The notes under the pieces: model-generated
Database searches by the model: none
Seen by the model: the letters and a program-made list of their open reading frames with translations, nothing else
What the model was told of the DNA's origin: nothing
Part shown: positions 11,201 through 22,300 of the stretch, piece after piece
How the letters are laid out: each line of letters starts with the position of its first letter
Numbering within the stretch: the first letter of the stretch is position 1
Made by a program: the position numbers and the translations under genes
Origin: Ianthella basta
Lineage: Eukaryota > Porifera > Demospongiae > Verongiida > Ianthellidae
Direction: 5' to 3'
Length of the DNA: 64,000 nt
Assembly (NCBI GenBank): GCA_964019415.1
Contig: OZ025883.1
Span: 4,134,086-4,198,085, forward strand

Positions 11201-14142
11201 TGTATTGTATATTTATATTGATACACGGCGGCATTTGGTACATTAAACCATCCAAGTGTTTACAGGCGTGAAACTTGGCAGCCATAGTCAGGTGTCCCTA
11301 CTTCCTATATATACAGTATATATATATAAAATAATATAGTACATACATGTAGGCCATTAATATAGGTACGTAGCTTGATGGCTGGTGGAGAGGAAGAGAG
11401 CTCGAGGTACAAGTGTTTAATTTGCAGAGAGCTGTTTTGAGATGGGTGGGCATGGGTGTAAAGATATATATATATGTAGTGTAAGTGTCCACTGTCCAGT
11501 CAAGATCACAGTGCATTATAAGTAAATACACTTACAGCCCTCCTTGTGACTGGGGATGGTGTAAATGGGAGAGATTCCACTAACACCACCATATTTGGGC
11601 ACAAATGGGAGATACACACATGCAACGAGTATGGTGGCATATGTCTGTAGTGGCCTCGTCACCTTCACACTAAACTCATTAAGCTATAGCTATAGCTACA
11701 GACCTCTATATAGCTTGAACATAACTAAGGCAATATATTATCATGCATACTTATGTATACTCATCTACCCTGTGGCCCTGGGTGCATGCATAGTATAATC
11801 ATGCTTATGTGTGTAGTACCGTTCATTTTCAGAGATACACATGCAAAGCCTCCATCTATCCACTCCGCACATCACTCAATTGTGCAATTGCAAGTGTCAG
11901 CGCACATGACCGGTACATTGTACTATCTAGATGTGTATAATATACATAGCAAGGTGGCACACTTGTGTTGTGCACACTTACACACATAATTATGCACAAT
12001 GTGATGAACGCCTGTGCTTATATTCCATAATAATTATTACATGTCATGTATGTGATGCTGCATAATACTATATTGGAAAGCATAGTTTTATGCATTAATT
12101 GTCTGCCAGTTAACCTTTGATCAGTGACCCCTAAGTGTGTGTCCTAGCTAGTAGCTAGCTATTGGATGGAAGAAAGAATGCAAATTGTGTTAAGTATTGT
12201 AAAGGGCTACACGGCCCCAGAAGTGCTGACATACTTAGAGTTCCTCCAAGCTCAGAAGTGCCATGGGCTTAAGCGTACTCAGAATAATACTATGAGAAGG
12301 TGAGACAAGGTCATAAAATTATAGTCATATCGTAATATCATAATATCATAATCAAGGTCATAATATCAGCTTACATAGCACAGGGGGTCAGGCTGATCAC
12401 ACCATGACCACCAGTATTTAAAAGGAATGTGTTATGATGTACTTAGAATTCGCTATTGTGTAAGACCATGGGGAGGACATGCAGTGAGTGATCACTTGTT
12501 GCTACATGCAACAAGCAGGAGTATTATAGTGAGCATGTGAGACATGTTATGAAATACGCCTCCATCTTGCATGTCACACAACAGGGTGGAGTCCTTGTTT
12601 ATTGCACGTTTGATCCAGTGAATAGGGTGATTACACTCTAGCTGACCAGCACTTCATGAGCAGTTTGTGACTTGTGAGCTGACTTGCTTTCATTTTCATT
12701 CTCAGTCACATCCAATGGCTGTTATTTACCACCCTGTGCGCATACCGCAGCTGACCTCCATTAAACTTCACTGTTGATGGTAACTACAGAGGTTAAGAAA
12801 TGGTCCATTTCCTTGTCCATCTCATTACCCCCAAGTCAGTGGTGTCGTTGGCTGAATCACTGACAGTGTATCACGTTTTTCCATATCCATACAAGTAGCT
12901 AAGAGTGCTAGGGCTCAGCATACTGGTTGACATACCAACAAAACACAAACAACAACTGCAGCTGATCGTGAGCAACTGCTTCTGTGAACATGTGATGATT
13001 ATTATAGCTTGCCAGCTAGGAATAATGTAATATATAATAATTTAAAGATTCAGATCTAGACTTAAAGATCTGCATAGCTATAGCTAATTAGCTATACTTG
13101 CACACACTAGAGCTAAGCATTTAATTCATGTAGCTGCAGTACTTATACAGAACATGATTGGAGTGACCTTGAATTTTGAAAAGGGTATACTTGAAAGCTC
13201 CATAGCTTTGTGTTAAAATATATACTGTGTCTTGTGAGTAGCTAGCTAAATGGTGAGCAAGCACGCTTTTAATACTAAGACACTTAAAGGGAGGAGGTGG
13301 CACATTGCTTAGATTTTCGGTCATCACTAGCTGCTATGGTGTAGACATGGCTCTGAATCTCGTGGATGGATGGCAAATCTGCACTTTTGTCAAGGGCATG
13401 CATGCTTCCACTAATCCAGTTCCCAGGCCCTGGCCCACACAAGCCCAGATTGAGACCAATTCCCAGTAGCTGCTTCGCTATTTGAAGGGGCGCCACACAT
13501 AAAAATAAAAGCAATTTAAAGTTGGGTCGGGACAAGACTTTGGTTTAGCAGCTGCAGGTGCACAAAACGAAGAGAACTGAAGAGAAGACTTGAAGATCGG
13601 TAGTTTTTTGATCTGCATGCTACCTTAGGTTGTGTTCTATTGCTACTAGTGCTCAGAGAGCAGAATGCCATGTTTTGATTGCACAATATGGTCCAACATC
13701 TAGGTGTACCCTTGTGTCCATTGGGTGTTGTGTTGGATCGCTGACTACAAACAGACAAACATGTCATGAAATGCAATGTCTATAGTTGGATAGGCACACA
13801 GTGACTACATGTGACATAGTTCAATGACAGAACCAAAAGGTCACACCTGCATACACATAGTCCTGTATTGGATATTTTCCTTTAATTAGTTTCCCTCTCT
13901 CCACCCTTGCTCATGGTGGGCCTTGGTGGCCCAAGGTGGCTGCCTCAGATATGTCCTAGGTTGATGGCTGCAAGAATGCTTTTGTCAACTACAAAGAGCA
14001 TCTGAAAAGCAGTAGGACCAAATAGTCAAACTCTGAACTAGATCTTCGGGCTGATCTGTGCAATGATGTAAAGCCCATGATCCCACTGGAGTAATTCTCC
14101 ACGAGGTAAGTAGATTTGGACAGTGATTTAGCAGTGTAGGGG

Positions 14143-14144
<2 letters not shown>
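11201..14144. other. Intergenic, no supported gene
   Basis: AT-rich sequence with short TA and CATAATAT repeats (12310-12370). Two adjacent minus ORFs of 83 and 86 codons (13284-13776) overlap in different frames and match no family I know. Confidence 0.45.

Positions 14145-14203
<59 letters not shown>
14145..14203. repeat. (TG)n microsatellite
   Basis: About 29 uninterrupted TG units. A shorter (CA)n run lies at 14321-14341. Confidence 0.97.
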
Positions 14204-14205
<2 letters not shown>

Positions 14206-14318
14206 GGGGGTGAAGGGACTTGAAGGTTTCAAAGGGATCCCCAAAATATGTACGGTAAGGCTTTGGTTATGATTGCTGACCCATGCATGACAAGTGCTGC
14301 ATGCCAGACATTGCCAGT

Positions 14319-14855
14319 TCACACACACACACACACACACCAATGACCACAAACACATAACTTAGTTACTACACATGCTACACACACCATTATGTTGGCA
14401 TGAAGCCACGGCCATTGCTCTATGTGTAACATGTTACAGATGCAGGGCCAATACATGGACACATGCCAAGTAGTGGGCAGCCTGTCATCCAAACGAGTTG
14501 CACGTTGACCTTCAATCATTGCATGTGACTGAACAGCTAAGGGCTGGAGTTGGCATGGTTTCTGCCCCATACACATGTCATTCTTTAATCTCCAAATGCC
14601 CACTAGTGATTTTCCTTGACTGGACCCTTCATTGGCTCTGCTACCCCTGTTAGTAGCATTAGTTGTCACCCCTTCTAAGGCAGTGGTCCATATATGATCA
14701 TCGGTCAATTCCTTATGCATTTTTATTTCTGAGAATGACCACTCACTAGGATTCCACATGGGCTGTAGATGTGTATACAAATCACCAGTCCACATCAACA
14801 GTGCTGCAATATTTGACTGCACAATGCAACCACTATATACACCTTTGAGGTTCAC
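14319..14855 (-). other. Unrecognised 178-codon minus ORF
   Basis: The longest plain ORF outside known genes here. The C-terminal end runs into the (CA)n tract. Composition is unremarkable (many M, W, C), no domain recognised, no copy elsewhere in the window. It may be chance or a decayed element. Confidence 0.2.
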
Positions 14856-15435
14856 ATTCTGTAGTTGCCCTACTTAAGGAGCCACATTGTGCCCGTATTT
14901 TGTAAGGTCTCACAGTGCTTGGCCAGGAGGTGCAACCCTAGCTCACAGTGGTGGGAATGAGTCAGACAAGATATTAGCATAGACCAGAATGGCCAGTAAG
15001 TGTGATGTAGCAGCAGACATGCTCTGCATGCTCAGAAGGCACAGTACCTCCTGCTTGTGAACTCATTGCCTCCCTACTGTTTATGTACAGCTACCGTTAC
15101 AGGTGAGTCTGTGATTGATGTCCATATTTATTTTGAACCAAATGATTCAATGCTACTAAGTCAGACAGCTCACCATCAACAGTAAAACTCATGTCCACAT
15201 CATGTTTATCATGGCATTTTGGTTAGTATGCATGCAACATGTACAAACTATTGGAGTGTTTCTAATCCCATTCCCATTGATTCTCTCTTAGACTACTATC
15301 AATGATGTGCATACTGTTTTGAAACAACTCAATCTGCTGTGCCCCTCAATGGCAGAGGGGTCAGAATTCCTGAAGGACTGTAGACTCTATAATCTCTGTT
15401 TGCAGCACTGGTTTCACTGGCTTCACTGAATTCAG

Positions 15436-15576
15436 GCCATAACCATGTTTGGTCGTCCTCTCACAAGGGATCCTCTTGGGACTTGCGAAGTAGCAATCAC
15501 TGAGTCAGATGGTCAGACCATAGATTCTGTGTTATATACAGTCATTATACAGCTGTCTGTGGTCAGACCTCCAGAT
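15436..15576 (+). CDS. Possible Ig-like domain exon (second half of the fold)
   Basis: Acceptor CACTGAATTCAG, then AITMFGRPLTRDPLGTCEVA, ITESDGQ and SVLYTVIIQLSVVRPPD. D..GTCEV....G.......V.L.V..PP resembles strands F-G of an Ig domain and the linker after it, though the usual Tyr before Cys is missing. The frame is open to a TAG at 15604; a GTATAT donor after 15576 is one possible border. An earlier exon-like piece at 15091-15181 reads TVTGESVIDVHIYFEPNDS. The full splicing pattern could not be closed. Confidence 0.35.
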
Positions 15577-15787
15577 GTATATGCCCAGCTTGATAGAAAT
15601 TTTTAGTAAAAGAAGGATGAAACAAAAGTAGAGTACACACACTACTCACCTCTCCTGTTAAACAGAAACTTTGGAACTTTTACATCATGTGGCAGTGTTT
15701 AGTCCTGGTAGTTGTACTCCTGAAGTAGTTAGTGCTGTGTTGTGTGAATTAACAGTTGAGTAAATGTATATTGTTTCTTTACTGTAG

Positions 15788-16005
15788 CTCCTGATATGAT
15801 TTACCATGAAAGTTATGTAGTGTGCAGCTCCCCCTTCAGCTCATACCACTGCACCATGTGGGACAGCAGGAGACAGCCTGACAGCACATCTGGTATCATG
15901 GTGACACAATCGGACTGTCATACATTACTGATTCTGTTGAGTGTTTCATGTATTTGTGGTGTATGTGTCCTTAATTTCATGAGCCAACCCCTTGGTGTAT
16001 GTTGA
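15788..16005 (+). CDS. Possible last exon of a membrane protein (TM segment and stop)
   Basis: After acceptor TTTACTGTAG the phase-1 frame reads APDMIYHESYVVCSSPFSSY, a polar stretch, then the hydrophobic run TLLILLSVSCICGVCVL and a short tail ending in TGA. The arrangement (ectodomain stem, single TM, short tail) fits a type I membrane protein, perhaps with the Ig-like exon 210 bp upstream. A small exon at about 15672-15713 (reading TLELLHHVAVFSP) would join in phase 1. Confidence 0.35.
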
Positions 16006-16496
16006 GTATAGAGGTTATCTGGACAAGTATCTGGACCCACTGACTGCATTCTGAGTGTGTGACCTATAAACTGTTATGATACTTGACTTAAGTGTTGATT
16101 TACATCATCTTACAAACATCCACTGCCTTTACTCCTTGCTAAACTGTGCTCTCTAGCTCTTGATTACATGATCCATTCTACTTTCAATAACCACAGATTC
16201 AGTGTGAGGTCATCCTACCCAAGTTGTATATATACCTAGCAATGTGGGTATTGTGATGAGACCAGGTGAATGGACTAATTGCATGAGTAACAGATTAGCA
16301 TTGTTACACTCCAGTGAGTTTTGTACATTATTTCTTTGTACATTTGATGACATAGCTACAAATGATTTGGCATTTCTGGCGTTAATGAGTTGAACCGGAG
16401 AGTTATAACAGAGCAGTTCTACTTGTAGTAGTAAATGTTGTATAGACATGGTAGCTACATCCTAATTCCCCTCCCAAAGAACATGCCATGAATGAG

Positions 16497-16533
16497 GTAC
16501 TTGTATGCTTGTATGCTTGTATGCTTGTATGCT

Positions 16534-16591
<58 letters not shown>
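16497..16591. repeat. Five CTTGTATG units followed by (GT)n
   Basis: Five 8-bp CTTGTATG units grade into about 27 GT units, suggesting the dinucleotide run grew from the end of the octamer. Confidence 0.9.
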
Positions 16592-16592
<1 letters not shown>

Positions 16593-16878
16593 CAGTACTA
16601 CAGTGGAACCTGCGGCTGTACTCATCACATGATTGTCTACACTACCACACTGGGGCACAGGCTCTATGGGCTCTTGTTTAGTGCTGTGTTGTGCTGAGGG
16701 AGGCTGGCTGCTTTAGAGAGGTGGCTGCACCAGGTGATCCATGTCTCCTTGACACAGAATTTCTGCATTGGTTTGCACTGTGGAATATAGCTGACCAGTA
16801 TGGCAAGGTACAAACCTTCACTCACATATTCACATGAAAATAGGTTGAGTGTGTAAGAGGACCCCACTTGCACCCTCA

Positions 16879-16967
<89 letters not shown>

Positions 16968-16971
16968 ACAT

Positions 16972-17013
<42 letters not shown>

Positions 17014-17062
17014 ACATGCACACACACACACACACACACGCACACACACACACACACACACA
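16879..17062. repeat. (CA)n microsatellite, about 184 bp
   Basis: Long CA array with a few GACACACATG interruptions repeated at about 50-bp spacing. The orthologous tract in block C (48733-48770) is only about 38 bp, with the same left flank CCCACTTGCACCCT. Confidence 0.95.
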
Positions 17063-17270
17063 CGCACATTAGCTATACGTGCATACATAGTCTTGCATTA
17101 GCGTATGTTGCAAAATTAATATAATCTTGCGAAATTTGCGAATGGTCTAAATTCGTGAATATTTCTATCATGAACATTTATGTACACAATAATAGACATG
17201 GTATAATACTAATAATATGCACTGCGATGCCATAGGAAGATGGTGGATTAGCGAACATTGATGGAAGTGC

Positions 17271-17329
17271 TAGTCTCATTCTCAGACCACTTCCACTCAC
17301 CGTTAATGTGTGGTCTAGGAACGAGACTA
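17271..17329. mobile_element. 59-bp hairpin MITE, block B copy
   Basis: TAGTCTCATTCTCAGACCAC pairs with the other end, GTGGTCTAGGAACGAGACTA. Flanks TGGAAGTGC and TGGAAGCAC form a 9-bp duplication with two mismatches. Same termini as the 747-bp element at 5402. Confidence 0.8.
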
Positions 17330-17808
17330 TGGAAGCACTTGCAATTGTTTGCTCGATTATAGTAGCTCACACTCCCAGTATATATGGGTCATAGAAACCT
17401 TTAGTTGTCAATGTAATAGTCAACTTCGCAAAATTTATTTCGTGAGTAATTCTGACCTCCCTCACAAAAGCCAGACGATTTAAATTAGATATTTAAATTT
17501 GTGATTGCATGCCCATATAGCTACTCATGTACTCATGCAGTATAGCTATAGATTCTATTCTGCTTCATGGCATTCCTGGCATATAATTGCTCATCTGACT
17601 GTTATGTATAATATACTCCATACCCAGCAAATGCAAAAGTAAATTCAATCCATTGTCAAGTGCCTGATTCAACTGGTTATGTACTCCAAATTGTAGAAAC
17701 CAACGTTCTAGCTACAGTGTACACACTAATTATATTAGGCTCAACTACTTATGTATAATGTGGTGTTGCTTTCTAAGCTGCCTAGAGTAGCTAGTATAAC
17801 ACTCTTTT

Positions 17809-18096
17809 CTATGGGCTACAAGCTGATGAGGTGAACTTGGAGTGCACAAAGACAGTAGGTTGTTCTCTGGTCTGACTTTGTAGTTACGCCAGTTGCCTTC
17901 AATAATGTTGGGGGCCCCAAACCAGTCTTCAGCATAAATGCATGGTCCAGGGTGGCTGAATTTCCAGGTTAGTGGGAACCATGTTCCTGCAATGGCCCTC
18001 TCTTTGGCAGTATTGGGATGAAACACAACCTCATACACTTGTTGTCCTGTGACCACTGACAAGTCATGACTACCACACTGACCTGTACCTGCTGAC
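17809..18096 (-). pseudogene. Broken copy of NIDO/AMOP terminal exon (block B)
   Basis: HDLSVVTGQQVYEVVF, AGTWFPLTWKFSHPGPCIYA and IIEGNWRNYKVRPENNLL match exon 9. A deletion just after the acceptor shifts the frame, and a 7-nt deletion near the end removes the native stop, so the frame reads on for 30 more codons. Confidence 0.85.
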
Positions 18097-18403
18097 CTGC
18101 ACATGAAACACAAGTACTTAGATCACATTAACAACGAATTTTATTACATCACATTTTATTCATGTGTACAAATAAATACGCTCCCGCATGCAAATGCAAA
18201 ATTGTATGCCCAAACATTTCATTAATTTTAGTCAGTGACTGATATAAGGCGTACGGTAGTACAATATACCTATATAATGTTATGACTAAATATGTAGCTA
18301 TAGGTAGTAGTAGTGGTTGCTAGTGGTTGCTATATGCACAGTTGCAAGTTGTTAAACGTTTGCTGTGATGTAAAATATTGCAGAACATTTATGCCAGACT
18401 CAC

Positions 18404-18836
18404 CCAGAATGCCATGAGACTGTGATATAGTTTCTGACACATGAAGATAGGAGGTGGCTCTGATTAACTGCAGCTCTTGATGGAATACAGGACACCTTGA
18501 TGACTGGGAAGAATCTCTTTGCGCCCTTTTGCCCTGAGATCATCAGTGATTTATCTGTTGACTTAAGCTGAAATTGGTACTGACCAAACACTGAAGAGTC
18601 TGAACTAGTGTTCACTCCATTGATTGTTGCAGAACATCGCTGGGCTGTAAACACTACTTTGGTGCACTGTGATGTACTATTGTCAAGCAGTGTAATGCCT
18701 ACAGCTGATATGTGGAATGTGCTTATATACTGATACAGTACTGGACATTGACACTTATCCATGTATACGACAACAAGCTGAAAATAGGGCGATACTCCCC
18801 AAACATTCTGTAGCAAATGTACAGTCTCCCATGACA
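18404..18836 (-). pseudogene. Broken copy of NIDO/AMOP exon 8 (block B)
   Basis: HISAVGITLLDNSTSQCTKV and the following 90 residues match exon 8. A 2-nt insertion upstream of HISAVG creates an in-frame stop in the original frame, a 1-nt insertion near NQSHL shifts the last residues, and about 90 bp at the 5' side are missing. The donor GTGAGT survives. Confidence 0.85.
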
Positions 18837-18955
18837 ATGTGCTTGCAATACTCGTATGGAAGTACAGTTGCCATATTGCTATTTTAATTTGGGTAACTTG
18901 ATTCTACTCATGTAGCTAGCTAGCTAGCTATGGGCAGTGTTAGGGCTCTGGTGAC

Positions 18956-19200
18956 TGTTTGATGAGTAGGTGAGACTTGTCCAGTGCACAGCAGGTCACT
19001 CACACCTCTGTTGAGCATAACATAACATGATGGGTTGTGTACAGTCCCTTTGTGGTGACAGGGAGAGAGCTGAACAGTGACAGGGTGAAAACTTCAGTGT
19101 TTTCCGGGTCGTCCTACAGTGCGGATCATTACATTGTGTATGTGTATAAATTCGCTATGCTTGCCTTCGTCACGTGATACGTGGCCAACATCCTCCGGAC
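18956..19200 (-). other. Repeated unrecognised ORF segment
   Basis: The minus-strand phrase SCYVMLNRGVSDLLCTGQVS recurs at 50301-50594 (97 codons open) and, degraded, at 35131-35300. In this copy the frame is broken upstream. It adjoins but does not belong to the NIDO/AMOP gene. Function unknown. Confidence 0.3.
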
Positions 19201-19286
19201 ATAGATTTTTCCTCATCTGTGCTCTGGGAGGCAGCTGTACCTATATCCAACCCCTTTGATCTGTACAGCGCACCGAACTCTTGGGA

Positions 19287-19314
19287 ATGGATCCGTACTT
19301 TTTAACTGATGGAG
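19287..19314 (+). CDS. Start exon of array gene I
   Basis: ATG GAT CCG then YFLTDG, ending in phase 1 at donor GTGAGC. A second copy at 50796-50823 reads MDPVFLSDE with the same donor and phase; the four base changes between them keep the frame and length. The 5' UTR start is unknown. Confidence 0.55.
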
Positions 19315-22300
19315 GTGAGCAAGTACAATGTTTAAAGTGGTTATCTCGATGAAATCAAACGTGTGACTGACCGTCATCCCAGCACTGCCACCGGACCTGA
19401 CAGCTACCCAGGCCGTCTGTGATATTAGCTAGCGGTTGACCTAACTTGATATGAGGGTAGACTGTTCTAAAGGTACAGTCATTCAAGTTTATCGCACTAA
19501 CCAAGAGGTTCTCGGTTATTCGTTTCGGTAGCTGGTCGGCTACTTTCATCACGGTCATTCTGTTTTTAACATGATCAGAGGATTCATCTTGGTCAGAGCG
19601 GCCCTCGCAGTCATGTACACCGCACCAGAGCGAAGCAGTGCTCCTAGAGTATAGGCACCCAAAACAACACGTTCTGATCTTAACTATGCCAGCGCATTCC
19701 CGCGTTGTATAACGTGGTATGTGCTAGGGTTAGAGGAGACGACAGTGAGTGGGCGGTAAAGGTGTCCCAATGGGTTCGCCATTCACCATCTCATCAACTG
19801 TGCGAGGTCTAGAATCCATCTAAGTAAAGTAACGAAGTAAAGGACTAAGGACGATTTGGTTGTATTGACTATGTAGCCTACACTGTGATAGTTTACATTG
19901 CACCTCTCCAATGCACTCACCTGCAGTAGCCCAGTTGGCTAGCCACACTGGTGAATGGGATAGACAGATTCCGCTGTATTATGCTTTTCATGTTCTTAAA
20001 TGAATATTCAGACAGTTGTGTGTGTGGTATGATAGTCAGCTGATTGGTATGACTTTCGTAAGCAAATGCCAGAGCTACTTACACCTGTGTTGAATGTGTT
20101 TCTTGTGTGTCCACTCGTTCTACAGTTAACTGTAGTTGCATGTTATTGCTGCATCCTGTTCCAACTTTGGTTGGTTTCATGTCATAACAATCGTGTCCAC
20201 AAGTTGTAGTGAGATACAACAACCAACTGTCACTTGCACAAGAGCGCAACCTTTGACCTCTTGACCATGTGTCCAGCTGTGCACTGTATGGTGCTACCTG
20301 AATTGGGTTGCTGCATCCCACTCCAACTTGTACCATGTTGGTCTACATCCTCAAGCTCTTCATCTTGTGCTAGTGGTGTTCTTCTACCAGCAACTAACAC
20401 ATACTCCACTTCACCCGTGGTGGTCCTTTCCTTCTGTACTTCAACAGGTGTCAGTTACTGCTACATATCCCTGCTTCCTTTCACAGGCACTGATGTGCAG
20501 TACCTAGATAGGTGTACATAGTACACACATAGATTGTGTTCTGATGTTGTGTATAATTGGAAAACCCATTCATATATATGCAAGACAATACCCACCCCAC
20601 ATTCCCCATTCCATTCCTGTCATTCATGGTGTTGCAAGTCCCATTGTATAATTCTCTGTCTTTTGTTGCTAATGTGTGATTGGCCTCCTTGTTCCTCCTC
20701 TCTTCTCTCCCCCAGTTCTTGCTGAGTTGCACCAGGGTAGTCTCATCACAAGTGACGAGTGTAAGGGACTGTCTACTGTCTGGAAGGTGCGTAATGTACT
20801 ACGAGTCAAAACTCCTACCATCAAGTCCAGAAGTGCTGAGATTCTGCTAAAGCATGGATATCAGGAAGTATCTGCATTCCTTTCAGGTAAACACCTGTAC
20901 AGTATTCCTCAGCTGTTCTCCTGTGTTGGTTAATGCAGTGGACCTACATACATACGTAGTTGTCTAGTCCACTTCCAGACATCACCCCACACTCATCATG
21001 TATGGAGCCGCTGTGTGTCCACAGTCACATCTCAGTCCCCACACTGTCGTATTGACATAATACATATAGTGTCTGAGCATATGAGTGTGTTTGTGTTGCT
21101 GCATTAGTGCTTGCTGGTGTGTGAATCAGTGATGAGAGTGTATCAGTAGGTAGAGGTGGGTGTATTGGTAGGAAAAGGTGTGTGTGTTGGTAGGTGTGGA
21201 GGGGTGTTTAGGTATAATTAGATGGGTGTGGGGTACTTGAGCTAAGTGTAAAAATATTGCCTTGGAATCTTTCACTATAATTGCGGGCACTGTTTCTTCG
21301 CGATAGTATATAGTCCATGAATTGCACAACGCAGTGACTTCCAGCCAGTTTGTAGAGACAACTTGCCTGACCCCATTGGATCACTCTGCTCAACTATCCC
21401 GAAACATGCTGTTACTGAAGCCACCCTTGGTGGCTGTCTTGCAGTCGCTGAAGAAAAGGAGCAGTTATGGGTGGTTCAATGGAAAGACGGTTGTGTCTTC
21501 TCTCCCCTCACTTAACACAGTCGCCCTGGAATATCTACAGTTCTACCAGCTCTTTGGTGAAATTTCTTACCCACAAAATGTTTTCCATTTCCAGTATCTA
21601 TTGATCATATTTCATGTGGCAGCAGCTTGTGTCAGGGGATGGTTGTCCATAAACTGGCTTTCTAGCCACACACATATGCATCACTTTGAGAGGGTGTTGT
21701 GTTCGGGTGATGGGACATAATTGTGGGTTGATTCATATATTATTATACATATGTGGCAGTCGAGGTTAGAAATAGAAAATGTGTGGCATTTGTACTCTGT
21801 AGCCTATATCAAGAGGTCATTGGTGTGTGTTGTTTTGTAGACCTGAATGCCTTTAATAGGAGATCTAGAGGAAGTGGGTGATGAGATGTCTGTGATTGAC
21901 TGTTGAGTACACCCCTCACCTCACTCCACCCAATGTCACAGTGGGTATGACATAAAATGGAAGGGTTGGGTGTGCTTGCATATCTTTTGTTTTTACGTTA
22001 CTCTTGTCATGTGTTTCAAGTGGCAGAGACTGCGTAGTATAACATGGTACATATGTACTAGGTTAGAGGAGATGACGGTGATTGGGCAGTAAATGTTATT
22101 CACCATTTCATCAACTGTGTGTGGCTCTCCAGAATTCATCTAAGTAAACTAAGTAACAAAGTAAAGGGCTAGTTTGCATAATGTCAAAACTTGTATTTTG
22201 TTTGTGTTGATCAGCTTTCAATTGCATGTACACCAGTCATCTAATTTGTCCAGTATTGCTGTAGCACTGCTTAATGTGTTACCATGGATCATCATCAGGA

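Larger units (their letters stand above)
16750..19860. repeat. Duplicated block B
   Basis: Matches 48590-51404 (block C) nearly end to end and, in its NIDO/AMOP part, 935-3120. Contents in order: microsatellite, 59-bp hairpin element, broken terminal exons of the NIDO/AMOP gene, unrecognised ORFs, start exon at 19287 and the entry to the tandem array. B and C share frameshifts and insertions that the intact locus lacks, so one decayed copy was later duplicated again. Confidence 0.85.

Noticed and set aside
16664-17124. Several long ORFs of alternating Cys/Val or Thr/His
   Set aside because: Translations of the CA/GT microsatellite.
19375-19430. Alternative second exon after the start exon (LPPDLTATQAVCDI)
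   Set aside because: The acceptor is good and the phase fits, but the frame stops after 16-17 codons in both copies and a third copy at 47240 lacks the start exon. Could be an alternative short isoform, not supported further.
20079-20336. Cys-rich minus ORF CSCASDSWLLYLTT...CGHDCYDM as a secreted domain
   Set aside because: Open in several copies but interrupted by MITEs at 28.5 and 44.8 kb, with no acceptor or signal peptide; changes between copies look neutral.
20234-20521. Recurrent plus ORF containing TTFDLLTMCPAVHCMV (also at 28971, 36743, 45284, 52299, 59394, 61900)
   Set aside because: Repeated in every unit, but no splice site, phase or start context fits, ends differ freely between copies, and the opposite strand is equally open. 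Treated as a unit landmark.
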